Assembly: GCA_021740905.1 (NCBI GenBank)
Contig: JAIOYV010000042.1
Location: 1-58,939 of the forward strand
Direction: 5' to 3'
Source of the DNA: Bacteroidales bacterium
GTDB taxonomy: Bacteria; Bacteroidota; Bacteroidia; Bacteroidales; M50B96
Length of the DNA: 58,939 nt
The notes under the pieces were generated by a model. That model made no database searches. It worked only from the letters and a program-made list of their open reading frames with translations, and was not told where the DNA came from. How positions within the stretch are numbered: the first letter of the stretch is position 1; every line of letters starts with the position of its first letter. Position numbers and translations under genes: made by a program. Shown one piece after another: positions 1-8,346 of this stretch.

Positions 1-66
1 CTTTGATGGCCCCCGCCCAACGCCAACTTTTTTACCCTATTTATGAAATAGAACAACAAAAATCAA

Positions 67-135
67 TTGTACATTATACTCCGGAATCGTTGTACATTTT
101 GCTCCGGAATCGTTGTACACTATACTCCGGAATAT
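67..135. repeat. Three tandem 23-bp direct repeats
   Basis: Three copies lie head to tail at 67-89, 90-112 and 113-135. Each starts with TTGTACA and carries CTCCGGAAT about 12 bases further on; the third diverges in its last bases. Unit length and regular phasing fit iterons, which would suit the replication genes next door. The pattern of a short conserved start plus CCGGAAT also resembles the multiple subterminal repeats of IS21-family elements, but no istA or istB gene follows on the right, so it would have to be a solo end or relic. I cannot decide between the two from the window. Confidence 0.8.
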
Positions 136-140
136 TCAAT

Positions 141-180
141 TTACGACCATTCACGACCATTTACCGCCATTTACCGCCAT
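141..180. repeat. Four tandem 10-bp repeats
   Basis: Four decamers follow each other at 141-150, 151-160, 161-170 and 171-180; the last two are identical (TTACCGCCAT) and the first two differ by one or two bases (TTACGACCAT, TCACGACCAT). They directly follow the 23-bp repeats and lie just past the 3' end of the DUF6371 gene. Possible roles are protein binding at an origin or an element end; neither is shown. Confidence 0.75.
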
Positions 181-204
181 TTATCAAATTGAATAGCTAA
201 TTAA

Positions 205-1503
205 CTAAAACGGTGTAGCACCTGATAGGTAATAGAAATCCTCTAATGGCTTTGCTTCCTGAATTATTCCATAGCCTAACATTTCTTCAAAATGAGGAAT
301 ATTATCTTTATGCAAGTGGTTATTGTTACCAATGGTTTCATTTGCAAGTTTAAGTAACTCGTTTTTAGAGAGATAATATTCTTCTAAAATCTTATGGTCG
401 CCTGATTTTCTATTGTTTTCATTTGGGCTTATCTCGCCAGAAAAAAATAAGTTATGTTTTGGTGCTACACCTTTTTCACTTTTTACACCAAAATATGCTG
501 GTTTAAATTCCGGTCGAAAACTACGCCAGTCATATTGCATGAGGTAATCGGCCAGGTCGAGACCGTTTGACTTGTCAGTTTCGGTAGCTCTTTTTTCAAG
601 AAAGTCGGAGGTCTTTATGTCGATGTTTCGCAGGAATGATTCGATGTCTCTCGCCTTTTTTTCCCATTCGAGGTAAGCTGCCAGGTCGGGGAATAGAATT
701 ACTTTTCTACCTTTTAGTGGCCAACATCTTTTTGCATTCAAAGATGATTTGTTGTACACAGCAAGCCACAGAAAGTTTCTGGGATTATCGGGCAATCCAA
801 AATACAGCGAACCAATGATTGCCGTTTTGGGGGCTTCAACAAGTGCAACCGGATTTGTCGGATACTTTTTTAATAGATGTTCTCCGAAAAGGCAGGTAAA
901 CTTCTTTTCGTTTTGGAGATATGCCTTTAACCAAATTGGCATATCAGAGTTTTTGTGCTGGTGATGTTTTTCAATAATTGAGTGTAAGGCATCAGTCGCA
1001 ACCGTATGATTAGCATTGTCAAACTGCTTTACCTGGATCGCATGGATGTTGTCTTTCTCATCAATAAAAGGAAAAGTAACTGCACCCTTCCGGTAGCCAT
1101 TTTTCACACTGCCTACACGGTAAAGTGCCATTACTTTTTCAACATCCTGAAATGAAAAGGGGTAAGGTATCTCTCCTAATAAATTCTTCACAAATGCGCT
1201 ATTCTCCCATCCGATGTGGGTATGCTCCAAAATCTCATTGGGAATGTATGATTTACTTGCCGTTTGAGAATTAATGACCTTCGGCTTTTCTAATAGTTCA
1301 CTCATCTGAAATGGTTTTTCATTTTGCGTTTTCTTTGGAATTTGGAAATATCCACAATTGGCCTCTCTGTCGCAACGCCCGTATTCCTTCGGCAAATATT
1401 GTCCGGTTTGTCTGTCAACAAACCGGACATATTTCCGTTTCCCGCATGAGGGGCAAATATGCTTTCTGCTGCTAGAGTCTAAAATGTATCGGAATTTATC
1501 CAT
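205..1503 (-). CDS. DUF6371 domain protein, zinc-ribbon/Toprim-like replication accessory
   Basis: A 432-residue protein of the DUF6371 type found on Bacteroidetes plasmids and integrative elements. The N-terminus carries a zinc-ribbon-like set of cysteines (C17-x2-C20, C44, C50), as in the DNA-binding fingers of bacterial primases. The rest resembles a Toprim-like fold, with acidic stretches such as LVEAPKTAIIGSLYF and KVILFPDLAAYLEWEKK. It follows the primase-helicase gene by about 40 bases on the same strand, which suggests one transcription unit and a role in element replication. The start is an ATG with the cysteine cluster right behind it. Family assignment is from recalled sequence pattern; the biochemical role is inferred. 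Confidence 0.8.
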   Translation of the reverse strand: MDKFRYILDSSSRKHICPSCGKRKYVRFVDRQTGQYLPKEYGRCDREANCGYFQIPKKTQNEKPFQMSELLEKPKVINSQTASKSYIPNEILEHTHIGWENSAFVKNLLGEIPYPFSFQDVEKVMALYRVGSVKNGYRKGAVTFPFIDEKDNIHAIQVKQFDNANHTVATDALHSIIEKHHQHKNSDMPIWLKAYLQNEKKFTCLFGEHLLKKYPTNPVALVEAPKTAIIGSLYFGLPDNPRNFLWLAVYNKSSLNAKRCWPLKGRKVILFPDLAAYLEWEKKARDIESFLRNIDIKTSDFLEKRATETDKSNGLDLADYLMQYDWRSFRPEFKPAYFGVKSEKGVAPKHNLFFSGEISPNENNRKSGDHKILEEYYLSKNELLKLANETIGNNNHLHKDNIPHFEEMLGYGIIQEAKPLEDFYYLSGATPF

Positions 1504-1542
1504 CGTGCAAAAAGTGAAAAAGGTGTAGCTCTAAAACAAACT

Positions 1543-3066
1543 TTATTTTTTACTAATGAACACGACGTTCCCCACATTCTTCCTTTCGACAAGGATTCCG
1601 TAACTCTTTAGTCGCTTTACGAAATTTGTTTTTTTAACGCGGGTATAGCCATCTTCGTTGCAAAAACCTAAGTATTCCCTGTATAAATCAAGCAAAGAAA
1701 TGTAGTCCACAACACTTGGCTGATAGGAAAGTTCTTCCATAAACATCTTCACACTGTCTGATTGCTTTTTGAATTCTTCAATCTCACGATTGCCTGCCTC
1801 ACAATCCGAAAACTTTCTTTGTGATAACAATCTTGTCATGCCTTCAAGTATCCAATTAAATACACCTGCCAATTCATTTTGGACAATCCTGCCAGCAAGC
1901 TCTTTGTCCTGTTTGTGGTCGGGAATGGTCACATCAAAAGGAATGATTAAGAATCTTCTGAAATAAGCATTGGTATGCTCCACATCTCTTGGCAATTCAT
2001 TGGCATTGAAAATCAATTTTGCGTATTTCTTCATGATGAAGGGTTGTCCATAAGGTAAGCGAGCTTCGATAGGTTCACCCGATACCAATTGCTTAAAAAG
2101 CGAAGTTTCTAATTTGCCATTGATCTCACTTGCATAGTTGACCAGCTTATTGGCCAATTTTGCCCTATGATAACCCTTGTCGTCTGTCAGACTTTGAAGC
2201 GAATAGGAAGAAAAGTTTTCTTCCCCAAAAATTGCATTCATGATGTCGAACAGAACGCTTTTTCCGTTTGCACCAGTTCCATAAAGGATCAATGTCTTTT
2301 CCAGCTTTAACACCTGCTGGTTAATAAATACATAGCCCAAATATTCTGAGACGACCTTTTGCCTTTCAATGTCAGGTAACACCTGATTAAGGTATTTCTC
2401 AAATCTGGGAGCACTGGCATTTGGATCGTACTCGAAAGGTAATTGATAGGTCATGAAGTCATTTCTGTCAAAAGGCCTTAACCGAATGTTGCCGCCCAAG
2501 ACTTCAAATGTGCCATTCAATAAATTTATCTGCACGTTCGATGATTCTTTTGGAGATGGCAGAATCGCCAATGTCATAAACTGTTTATACAGCTCATCCC
2601 TGAATTTGTGATGTCGTGCCTTAAACTTATCGACTCCCATTTTTTCCGAAGCCACCCCTAAAAATTCTTTCAGGTCATCGGTATCAATTTGCTTCCAAAA
2701 AGCTCCATTGTATAAATAAATGAAATCGTGCTTCCGGCATATTCCCCAATCGTACTTTTTAGCGAGGCTAATAATTTCCTCGATGGTAATGATAAGAAAA
2801 TGGCTTTGTTTTGGCTTTTCATCGTCTGCAAGTCCCGCCCTATCCCGAAAATCAATGGTTTCGATTTTACTGAGAAGCTCAGACAAAATACAGTCGTGGG
2901 ATGTCGTTGGACTAGGTGTAGCAAGTTCAGAAATATGCTTCAATAATTCAGATGGAAAATTTAAATCATTGGCAGACTGGTGCAAAGCCTTAGCCTTGCT
3001 ACCAGTATTTCTTTTTCTATTTGCAGAAATTCTCCGTGTTTCTTTACCTTCTGATTCCATAACCAT
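1543..3066 (-). CDS. D5/P4-type primase-helicase of an integrated element
   Basis: A 507-residue protein with the SF3 helicase Walker A motif GTGANGKS near residue 265 and the adjoining phage/plasmid primase (P4 family, D5 N-like) region ahead of it. The C-terminus resembles the winged-helix segment common in such primases. It would unwind and help prime the origin of a plasmid, phage satellite or integrative element. The reading frame overlaps the end of the upstream HTH gene by 23 bases, so the two are probably co-translated. A second ATG two codons downstream would serve equally well. No RepA-type initiator or integrase is seen in the window. Confidence 0.88.
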   Translation of the reverse strand: MVMESEGKETRRISANRKRNTGSKAKALHQSANDLNFPSELLKHISELATPSPTTSHDCILSELLSKIETIDFRDRAGLADDEKPKQSHFLIITIEEIISLAKKYDWGICRKHDFIYLYNGAFWKQIDTDDLKEFLGVASEKMGVDKFKARHHKFRDELYKQFMTLAILPSPKESSNVQINLLNGTFEVLGGNIRLRPFDRNDFMTYQLPFEYDPNASAPRFEKYLNQVLPDIERQKVVSEYLGYVFINQQVLKLEKTLILYGTGANGKSVLFDIMNAIFGEENFSSYSLQSLTDDKGYHRAKLANKLVNYASEINGKLETSLFKQLVSGEPIEARLPYGQPFIMKKYAKLIFNANELPRDVEHTNAYFRRFLIIPFDVTIPDHKQDKELAGRIVQNELAGVFNWILEGMTRLLSQRKFSDCEAGNREIEEFKKQSDSVKMFMEELSYQPSVVDYISLLDLYREYLGFCNEDGYTRVKKTNFVKRLKSYGILVERKNVGNVVFISKK

Positions 3067-3358
3067 TCAATTTAGAAGCTCTATTTGGTTTCAAAGGGGT
3101 GTAGTTTGATTCCAAAATATTTAGAATATCCTTTTGCCTATAATACATTTTGCCATCAATCTGACTAAATGGTATCTTTCCCTGATCTCGATAGTTTTGA
3201 AGGGTTCGTTTGCTAACATGCAGCATTTCGCATACTTCCTGTGTGTCAATCCATTCTTTGTTAAATGGAATCATTTGATTATTGACTTTGTTGTCAATTT
3301 GGTCAAGTCTGTTCATTATTTTGTTGTAAGCTTCCTCTGTGCTTAATCTTGTTGTCAT
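3044..3358 (-). CDS. Excisionase-like helix-turn-helix protein (HTH_17)
   Basis: A 104-residue protein with a MerR/excisionase-type winged helix at about residues 38-85 (WIDTQEVCEMLHVSKRTLQ, then GKIPFSQIDGKMYYRQKDI). This is the small HTH_17 protein usually found in Bacteroidetes mobile elements upstream of the primase genes. It may act as excisionase or as local regulator. The first 30 residues are predicted coiled-coil-like. It is the first gene of the three-gene replication operon, overlapping the primase start. Confidence 0.85.
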   Translation of the reverse strand: MTTRLSTEEAYNKIMNRLDQIDNKVNNQMIPFNKEWIDTQEVCEMLHVSKRTLQNYRDQGKIPFSQIDGKMYYRQKDILNILESNYTPLKPNRASKLNGYGIRR

Positions 3359-3770
3359 TTTTTCAAATATTAAGTTTTACATTAAACTATTTTTTGCTTT
3401 TTGACCCGCACCAGTTAAAGCATAAAACTTGGCGCAAATCCACATGTAAATATCTGAACATCAATGATAGTATTCAAGCACAAAAATATTTTTTAATAAG
3501 GTGGAGGGGGTTAAAAAAGATAAGAAGAATGATGCACAATGCAGTAAATACAGGCAGTTTTAATACCATCACACATATAAATATTGAGAAGTGCCCTCAA
3601 GGGGTTAAAATTACCATTAATGCCAATATTACATATAACAAAGTATTGATATAGTGCGGAATATAAGAAAATTAAAAAATCTAATTATATATATGTATGT
3701 ATATGTTAAACAATTACTTTGGACAGCAAATTATGGAATTAGCAAGCTTATATTTCTATAAAAACGTCAA
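3359..3770. other. AT-rich intergenic region of the element
   Basis: About 410 bases between the HTH gene (minus strand) and the stop of the unknown gene on the same strand. It must hold the promoter of the HTH-primase operon. A rightward 101-codon frame covers much of it but has no family resemblance and overlaps the HTH start, so I do not call it. No tRNA, integrase or clear attachment site is visible. Confidence 0.5.
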
Positions 3771-4706
3771 TTATTTCTTTTCTCCTTTGATTTTGTTGCT
3801 TAAAATGTCCTTCTTAATATCATCAACAATAGATTCAAACACCGCTAACAAAGTATTCAAATTATGTAGTTCACCCTTTTTAAAATTTCTATTCCTTTCC
3901 TTGTCAGCTTTTATTCTATCAACTTGAGAAACTTTGGTTTCAATATTATGCTTAGAATAGGTTGCTAATCTATATAGGAGTTCTCCCTTTGCGGATGCCG
4001 TATAATTACTAAAGAATACATTATGTTTTTCGAAGTAATGATAGAGTAGTATAAGTTGGTAAATATCTAATGGGTTATTATCTATTCGAAATGGTTTAGA
4101 TGTTAATTTAATTTCACTGAAATCAACTTCTGGGGGTAGGATTTCGAATGCATCATTATTTGTCCAAACGATATTATCCGGTACAAAATTAATTTTTCTT
4201 TCCCAATGCTCTACTTTGGAAAAGATAATATTTAGAATATCAATTTGATATTTTGCTAAACTTAATACTATATCTCGAATGCCTGGGTTTGGATAACCTG
4301 CAAAATCTAACTCTATACCTCTACCCCATTTTATATTCTTATTTATAATTACCTCAGATTTATCATGAAAGAAAGGATCGTCACCAATTTCAAATAAGGA
4401 CATTATATCTGTAAGCTCATTCTTAATATCTTCAATAAAAATCAATGCCTTATATTTTTCCGTACAATGGGAAATGAAATTTTCTAAATAAGAATCCGTG
4501 TCATCTATCGCGTCATTTATAAATTCAAGTAAGTCTCGGTAAGTCTTAAATCCATTAAAGGTAACAAGATTAGTTTCCTTATAAATAATGAATTTCGGGT
4601 CTTTATCTAATGGAAGATCATCTAATTCTACATTAATTATTGACAAATAATCAAGCATCTTTTCAAAATCTTCCATTTGCTTTTTGATAGGAGTTTTCTT
4701 TTTCAT
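3771..4706 (-). CDS. Unknown AT-rich element-associated protein
   Basis: A 311-residue, Lys/Asp/Ile/Asn-rich soluble protein without signal peptide or membrane segment. I do not recognise a named family. The N-terminal half is acidic and probably helical; the C-terminal third (residues about 215-300) looks like the helical tail found in several hypothetical proteins of Bacteroidetes integrative elements. Base composition is clearly more AT-rich than the housekeeping genes to the right, in line with acquired DNA. It is oriented like the replication module but separated from it by 410 bases. A TACCTTTGC box just upstream of the ATG suggests a very short leader. It could be a regulator or defence cargo; nothing in the sequence settles it. 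Confidence 0.7.
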   Translation of the reverse strand: MKKKTPIKKQMEDFEKMLDYLSIINVELDDLPLDKDPKFIIYKETNLVTFNGFKTYRDLLEFINDAIDDTDSYLENFISHCTEKYKALIFIEDIKNELTDIMSLFEIGDDPFFHDKSEVIINKNIKWGRGIELDFAGYPNPGIRDIVLSLAKYQIDILNIIFSKVEHWERKINFVPDNIVWTNNDAFEILPPEVDFSEIKLTSKPFRIDNNPLDIYQLILLYHYFEKHNVFFSNYTASAKGELLYRLATYSKHNIETKVSQVDRIKADKERNRNFKKGELHNLNTLLAVFESIVDDIKKDILSNKIKGEKK

Positions 4707-4712
4707 ATTTTC

Positions 4713-4721
4713 GCAAAGGTA
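4713..4721 (-). promoter_or_regulatory. Bacteroidetes -7 box (TACCTTTGC)
   Basis: On the minus strand this is a full match to TAnnTTTGC. It ends about seven bases before the ATG of the unknown element gene, which would give a nearly leaderless transcript. No TTG at the expected -33 spacing is visible. Confidence 0.45.
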
Positions 4722-4781
4722 GAATATGATAGCAATTTGGTGAATTTTATTTGCGAAATAATAAGACCCAAACGAGACCTT

Positions 4782-4835
4782 GATTAATATGCAAAATATA
4801 AACGTCTGTTAATATGGCGTTTACAAATATTAATC
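4782..4835. repeat. 54-bp stem-loop upstream of the unknown element gene
   Basis: Outer arms GATTAATAT (4782-4790) and ATATTAATC (4827-4835) pair perfectly, and inner arms TAAACG / CGTTTA continue the stem. It lies upstream of the unknown AT-rich gene and just before the REP-like cluster, so it may mark the element end or a regulatory site. Confidence 0.6.
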
Positions 4836-4836
4836 A

Positions 4837-4948
4837 AATCCCTTCGGGATTGGTCGGAGCAAATAACCACGAAGTGGTTAAACGTGAATAGCCATAGGCG
4901 AAACCTATGGATCGGAAGTAATATTATGCACAAACCCTGAAGGGGTTT
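4837..4948. repeat. REP-like cluster of four hairpins
   Basis: Four perfect or near-perfect short palindromes follow each other: 4837-4851, 4865-4879, 4892-4910 and 4932-4948. The last has the core ACCCTGAAGGGGT, shared in form with clusters at 25784-25838 and 32008-32085. They are typical of Bacteroidetes repetitive extragenic palindromes mobilised by Y1 transposases. The rest of the gap up to 5149 shows no gene; frames through it translate the repeats. Confidence 0.75.
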
Positions 4949-5149
4949 AACTGCATGTGGGTAAATTTCTTAGCCGATCCGAGGAATCTCCTTACTGTCA
5001 TCTCTCTTTGTGCCCAATTTTTTTTTGGTTGTGGCTCGGAAAGACAGGTCATCAGGGAAGCAATCTCTTTTTTTGTCATTTCCTTTGTGCCTGAGGATGA
5101 CAGGTCATTGTTGGAGTTGGGGGTGGGGGGATTTATTTTGAAAGCATGG

Positions 5150-6376
5150 CTAATAAAACTCAATTCCGATTATGGATACATCATCGAAAATCATATCCTT
5201 TTCCTGGTATTCTTTTAGGGCTTCGATTATCTTTTTTATGTTGTGGTCGATACGGTCTTTGTTCCGGATAAATTTCTCCACCTCAAGGCTGCCATCAATT
5301 TCGGGCGACTGAAATTTGAATTCGATAAGGCCATCGGTAAAGCAGATCAATTTCGAATTGGGCGAAATTTTAATTTTGCTTTCGTTGATCAGTGCCAGTT
5401 CTTCCAACATCCCCATGCCAATACAACCTTTGGTCAAATGGGTCAGCTTGCCTGAGTCCTTGTTGTACAGCAAGGGTGGGATATGGGCCGCATTGATATA
5501 GGTCAATATTTGAGTTTGCGAATTGTATTTCCCGATAAACATGGTGAGATATTTTTCGCCTTTGGCATTCTCGTTCACGATCCTGTTTAGCTTGGTCACT
5601 AAATCGCTCAACGAAATTTGATCGGTAAACAAAGCCCGCAAAGTGGCCTGAAAGTTCGACATAACGATGGCGGCAGCAATCCCCTTGCCTGATACATCGG
5701 CTATGCAGAAACCTACTTCGGAATCGTTAAGTTGGATAAAATCGTAGTAATCGCCCCCAACTTCCTGGTGGGGCAGATAGTAGGTCGAAAAAAACATTTT
5801 CACATTACTGGGCAAGGAGTTTTCGTTTGGGATCAGCATGTTTTGCATCTTCGAAGCCAAAGCAAGCTCCATTTTCAGGGCTTCCTGCCGGATGTTTTCC
5901 TGGTATAATCTTTTGTTTTCGATGGCCACCAAAATAATGTTGGTCACTGTTTGGATAAATTTCAGGTGCTTGACAGTAGGGCTTAAGGCTCTTTTTTCGT
6001 CATCCATATCGCCCATCAACAAAAAAGCGATTGCCTGGCCCTGGTAAAACACAGGGATTATTAAATCTGTGGCGCCGACCTGCGATTTGTCCAACGAAGA
6101 TATAGACGTAACGTCCTTGTGGGGCAGTAAATCCTCAGCTACATCGATGTGTTCGACAACATCATTTTTGTAGCCATAAATAAATACTACTTCCCAGGAT
6201 GTTGTGAAATTGTAAAGCAACATTTTTTCGACATGTAAATCATCAAGAAGGCATTTTTTATACATGGTCAGCAATTCGTCGATGGATGCATTTTCGATGA
6301 TTGCCTTTGTTACATTGAGCAATGTATTAAATTTCAAATCGGCTGTCGATTTCCTTACACTTGATGTTTTGGCCAT
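5150..6376 (-). CDS. GAF-SpoIIE PP2C-type phosphatase (RsbU-like)
   Basis: A 408-residue cytoplasmic protein from the ATG at 6376; the longer frame to 6427 opens with TTG and adds a poor N-terminus. Residues about 1-165 form a GAF-like sensor domain, followed by a short coiled coil, then a SpoIIE/PP2C domain. Family motifs are plain: HQEVGGDYYDF, ADVSGKG, NAAHIPPLLY, CFTDGLIE and the final DDVSIIGIEFY, which supply the metal-binding aspartates. Such proteins dephosphorylate STAS-domain anti-anti-sigma factors or act in related partner-switching. No STAS or anti-sigma gene is adjacent, so the partner is elsewhere. It has its own transcription unit, downstream of efp on the same strand but separated by efp's terminator. 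Confidence 0.9.
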   Translation of the reverse strand: MAKTSSVRKSTADLKFNTLLNVTKAIIENASIDELLTMYKKCLLDDLHVEKMLLYNFTTSWEVVFIYGYKNDVVEHIDVAEDLLPHKDVTSISSLDKSQVGATDLIIPVFYQGQAIAFLLMGDMDDEKRALSPTVKHLKFIQTVTNIILVAIENKRLYQENIRQEALKMELALASKMQNMLIPNENSLPSNVKMFFSTYYLPHQEVGGDYYDFIQLNDSEVGFCIADVSGKGIAAAIVMSNFQATLRALFTDQISLSDLVTKLNRIVNENAKGEKYLTMFIGKYNSQTQILTYINAAHIPPLLYNKDSGKLTHLTKGCIGMGMLEELALINESKIKISPNSKLICFTDGLIEFKFQSPEIDGSLEVEKFIRNKDRIDHNIKKIIEALKEYQEKDMIFDDVSIIGIEFY

Positions 6377-6541
6377 ATCTTGTTCATTCAAAAGAATCAA
6401 TAAAATTACTCTTTTCAGTGTAAACAATGCACTACAATTATATGTTTTTTTATGGATTATGTATTATTGTTGATAAACAAACAAAATTGAGAGGAAAATT
6501 GCATTATTCAAGTATCTTGTAATATATCCGGTTGAAAATAA

Positions 6542-6570
6542 CAAAAGCCAGGAAACAATCCTGGCTTTTG
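6542..6570 (-). terminator. Rho-independent terminator of efp
   Basis: A perfect 12-bp stem (CAAAAGCCAGGA paired with TCCTGGCTTTTG) with a short loop, followed on the minus strand by a T-rich run. It lies 20 bases beyond the efp stop. Confidence 0.8.
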
Positions 6571-6590
6571 TTTCTATCTATTGTTTTCTA

Positions 6591-7160
6591 CTACTCTTTT
6601 ACCCGTTCAACATAAGAACTATCGCGGGTGTCAATTTTTATCCTATCGCCGGTATTCACAAAAATAGGGACCATTATTTCAGCCCCGGTTTCAATGGTTG
6701 CCGGTTTTAGGGCGGTTGATGATGAAGTATCTCCACGCACACCTGGCTCTGAATAAGTAACTTCGAAAGTTACAAATGGAGGCATGTCGCAAACAAGCGC
6801 CTTTTCGGTGGCGGCATGGAACAACACTTCTACTTCCATCCCTTCTTTCATCAATTCAGGTTTTTCGATAAACTTTTCCTCCAATACAATCTGCTCAAAA
6901 GTTTCGGTATGCATAAGGTTGTAGCCCATGTCATCCTTGTACAAAAACTGATAAGGGCGACGTTCGACACGTTCTATATTGATTTTTACGCCCGAATTAA
7001 AGGTATTTTCTATTACCCTTCCAGTGGTCAGGTTTTTGAGTTTAGTCCGAACAAATGCGGGCCCTTTGCCAGGCTTTACATGTTGAAACTGTACAATGGT
7101 GTATAAATCGTTGTTGTATTCGATACAAAGGCCATTTTTAAAATCTGCTGTTGATGCCAT
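6591..7160 (-). CDS. efp: Elongation factor P
   Basis: A 189-residue protein matching EF-P along its full length: N-terminal KOW-like domain, two OB-fold domains, and the closing GDRIKIDTRDSSYVERV. EF-P relieves ribosome stalling at polyproline. The tip loop reads PGKGPAF with Lys32, the residue that is modified or used unmodified depending on lineage; no epmA/epmB modification genes are seen nearby. It is a monocistronic gene with a TACTTTTG -7 box about 33 bases upstream and a terminator right after the stop. Confidence 0.97.
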   Translation of the reverse strand: MASTADFKNGLCIEYNNDLYTIVQFQHVKPGKGPAFVRTKLKNLTTGRVIENTFNSGVKINIERVERRPYQFLYKDDMGYNLMHTETFEQIVLEEKFIEKPELMKEGMEVEVLFHAATEKALVCDMPPFVTFEVTYSEPGVRGDTSSSTALKPATIETGAEIMVPIFVNTGDRIKIDTRDSSYVERVKE

Positions 7161-7641
7161 ATAAATTCAATATTAAAATTTCAAAATCGGCACAAAAGTA
7201 AATGAAATCAATTAAATACCTAATCCATATTGTCGGATTGTTGGACAACATTTTCGGCATATTGTAATTTCTATATTTGAGCCATCCTTTGCCCCAAGGG
7301 GCATATTGACATAATGGTGATGTGAGGCATTAACCTGATTAATTCACAAATTGATCTATTCCGAATCCAAACTACTTTGAATAAATGCAATACTCGCTTT
7401 CCGATTCTCTATGTAACTATGGCTACATCTGCGAGTCGAAAACCTGCGCTTACCTTAATTTTTTGCATTTTGATTTCTCATTACGAAAAACTTATGAATT
7501 TATCAGGTTAAGTAGCTATGTTGATAAATGGAAAAAAATAAATGAAAAGATTATTTTGAATCAAATATTCTTTGTACAAGGGGGAAAATACTACTTGAAT
7601 GTAGATTTGGGTATAAGTATTTGTCAATAGGAGTATCCCGT
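7161..7641. other. Intergenic region with a possible relic of the TTTAC/GTAAA element
   Basis: About 480 bases without a convincing gene. An 81-codon rightward frame (7385-7630) has no recognisable family. The stretch at about 7432-7495 (CTGCGCTTACC, an AATTTTTT run, then CTCATTACGAAAAACTTA) lines up in order with the nested-palindrome elements at 27124-27244 and 42913-43017, but its arms no longer pair. Confidence 0.4.
7193..7200 (-). promoter_or_regulatory. -7 box of the efp promoter (TACTTTTG)
   Basis: Matches TAnnTTTG on the minus strand, 33 bases before the efp ATG. The -33 TTG is not obvious, so this rests on the -7 box and position. Confidence 0.45.
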
Positions 7642-8346
7642 TTATAATTTATAATTCAACCCTACTCCATAAATATGCGAGTTATAGGGTTCATCTAAAT
7701 TGTATTCGTGCTCAAGGGCATAGAAGAATTTCAAGCTCACTGATTCATTTATATAATACGATGTGGCTGCAGTAACCCTCCATTGATAGTTTAATAGTTG
7801 GCCCTTAGCGATTTTTGTGAAGAGTTCATACTTTAAATCGGGCGAAAAGCGGCTTCCAAAAATATCATATCCCACTCGGATAGAGTTCCGGCTAACCAAA
7901 TCAGTAGAATAATTGCTGTAATCCTGGTTTACGTCCGGGAAGCCATATTGCAGGCCGGTGGTAAGTTTTACATCAAACGACTTGTGCTTTTTTTTGAAAC
8001 TAATATCCAAATTCCCTCGTTGGCGGAAATCGTAATTATGCTCAAGGCTTTGCCTGGCCCAGGCCCTGTAGCTAGCCTCCAGACCCCATTTTTTGTTGAT
8101 TTTATATGAAATGGATGGCTCCAATAAAAGCCTGTCGAATTCGGAAATATTATTGTCGAAACGTTGCTCTATTTCGCAAGCAGCTTCCAGTTTTTTGCTG
8201 AATGCATATTCAAGCTTTAGTCCTGTCCAAAGCTTGGCATCGGAGATTTGCCCCTGGCCCGTTGTTGGCGCAAGGAATAATGCAGGCACTATCAAAAGGA
8301 AATAAATCCTCCGAAAAAATATGCTACTCGTTGTAATCAGTCTCAT
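7642..8346 (-). CDS. DUF2490 outer-membrane beta-barrel protein
   Basis: About 234 residues from the ATG at 8346; starts at 8382 and 8352 are in frame too but would overlap the upstream gene more. A signal peptide (FLLIVPALFLAPTTGQGQ) is followed by alternating amphipathic strands ending in an aromatic/hydrophobic strand (IYGVGLNYKL), the layout of DUF2490 outer-membrane proteins. It is the last gene of the polyphosphate-related operon and overlaps the DUF4956 gene end by about 23 bases. Function unknown; DUF2490 proteins are often found beside VTC/DUF4956 genes in Bacteroidetes, which hints at a joint envelope process. Confidence 0.8.
   Translation of the reverse strand: MRLITTSSIFFRRIYFLLIVPALFLAPTTGQGQISDAKLWTGLKLEYAFSKKLEAACEIEQRFDNNISEFDRLLLEPSISYKINKKWGLEASYRAWARQSLEHNYDFRQRGNLDISFKKKHKSFDVKLTTGLQYGFPDVNQDYSNYSTDLVSRNSIRVGYDIFGSRFSPDLKYELFTKIAKGQLLNYQWRVTAATSYYINESVSLKFFYALEHEYNLDEPYNSHIYGVGLNYKL

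Noticed and set aside
67-135. CRISPR array at the left edge
   Set aside because: Units are contiguous with no unique spacers, and no cas genes are present.
3349-3654. 101-codon rightward frame beside the HTH gene
   Set aside because: Overlaps the HTH start on the other strand, lacks family resemblance, and sits in AT-rich DNA where such frames arise by chance.
4924-5218. Frames on both strands between the REP cluster and the SpoIIE gene
   Set aside because: They translate hairpin repeats; neither has a plausible protein composition.
7385-7630. 81-codon frame in the gap upstream of efp
   Set aside because: No family signal or promoter; part of it aligns with a non-coding repeat family.
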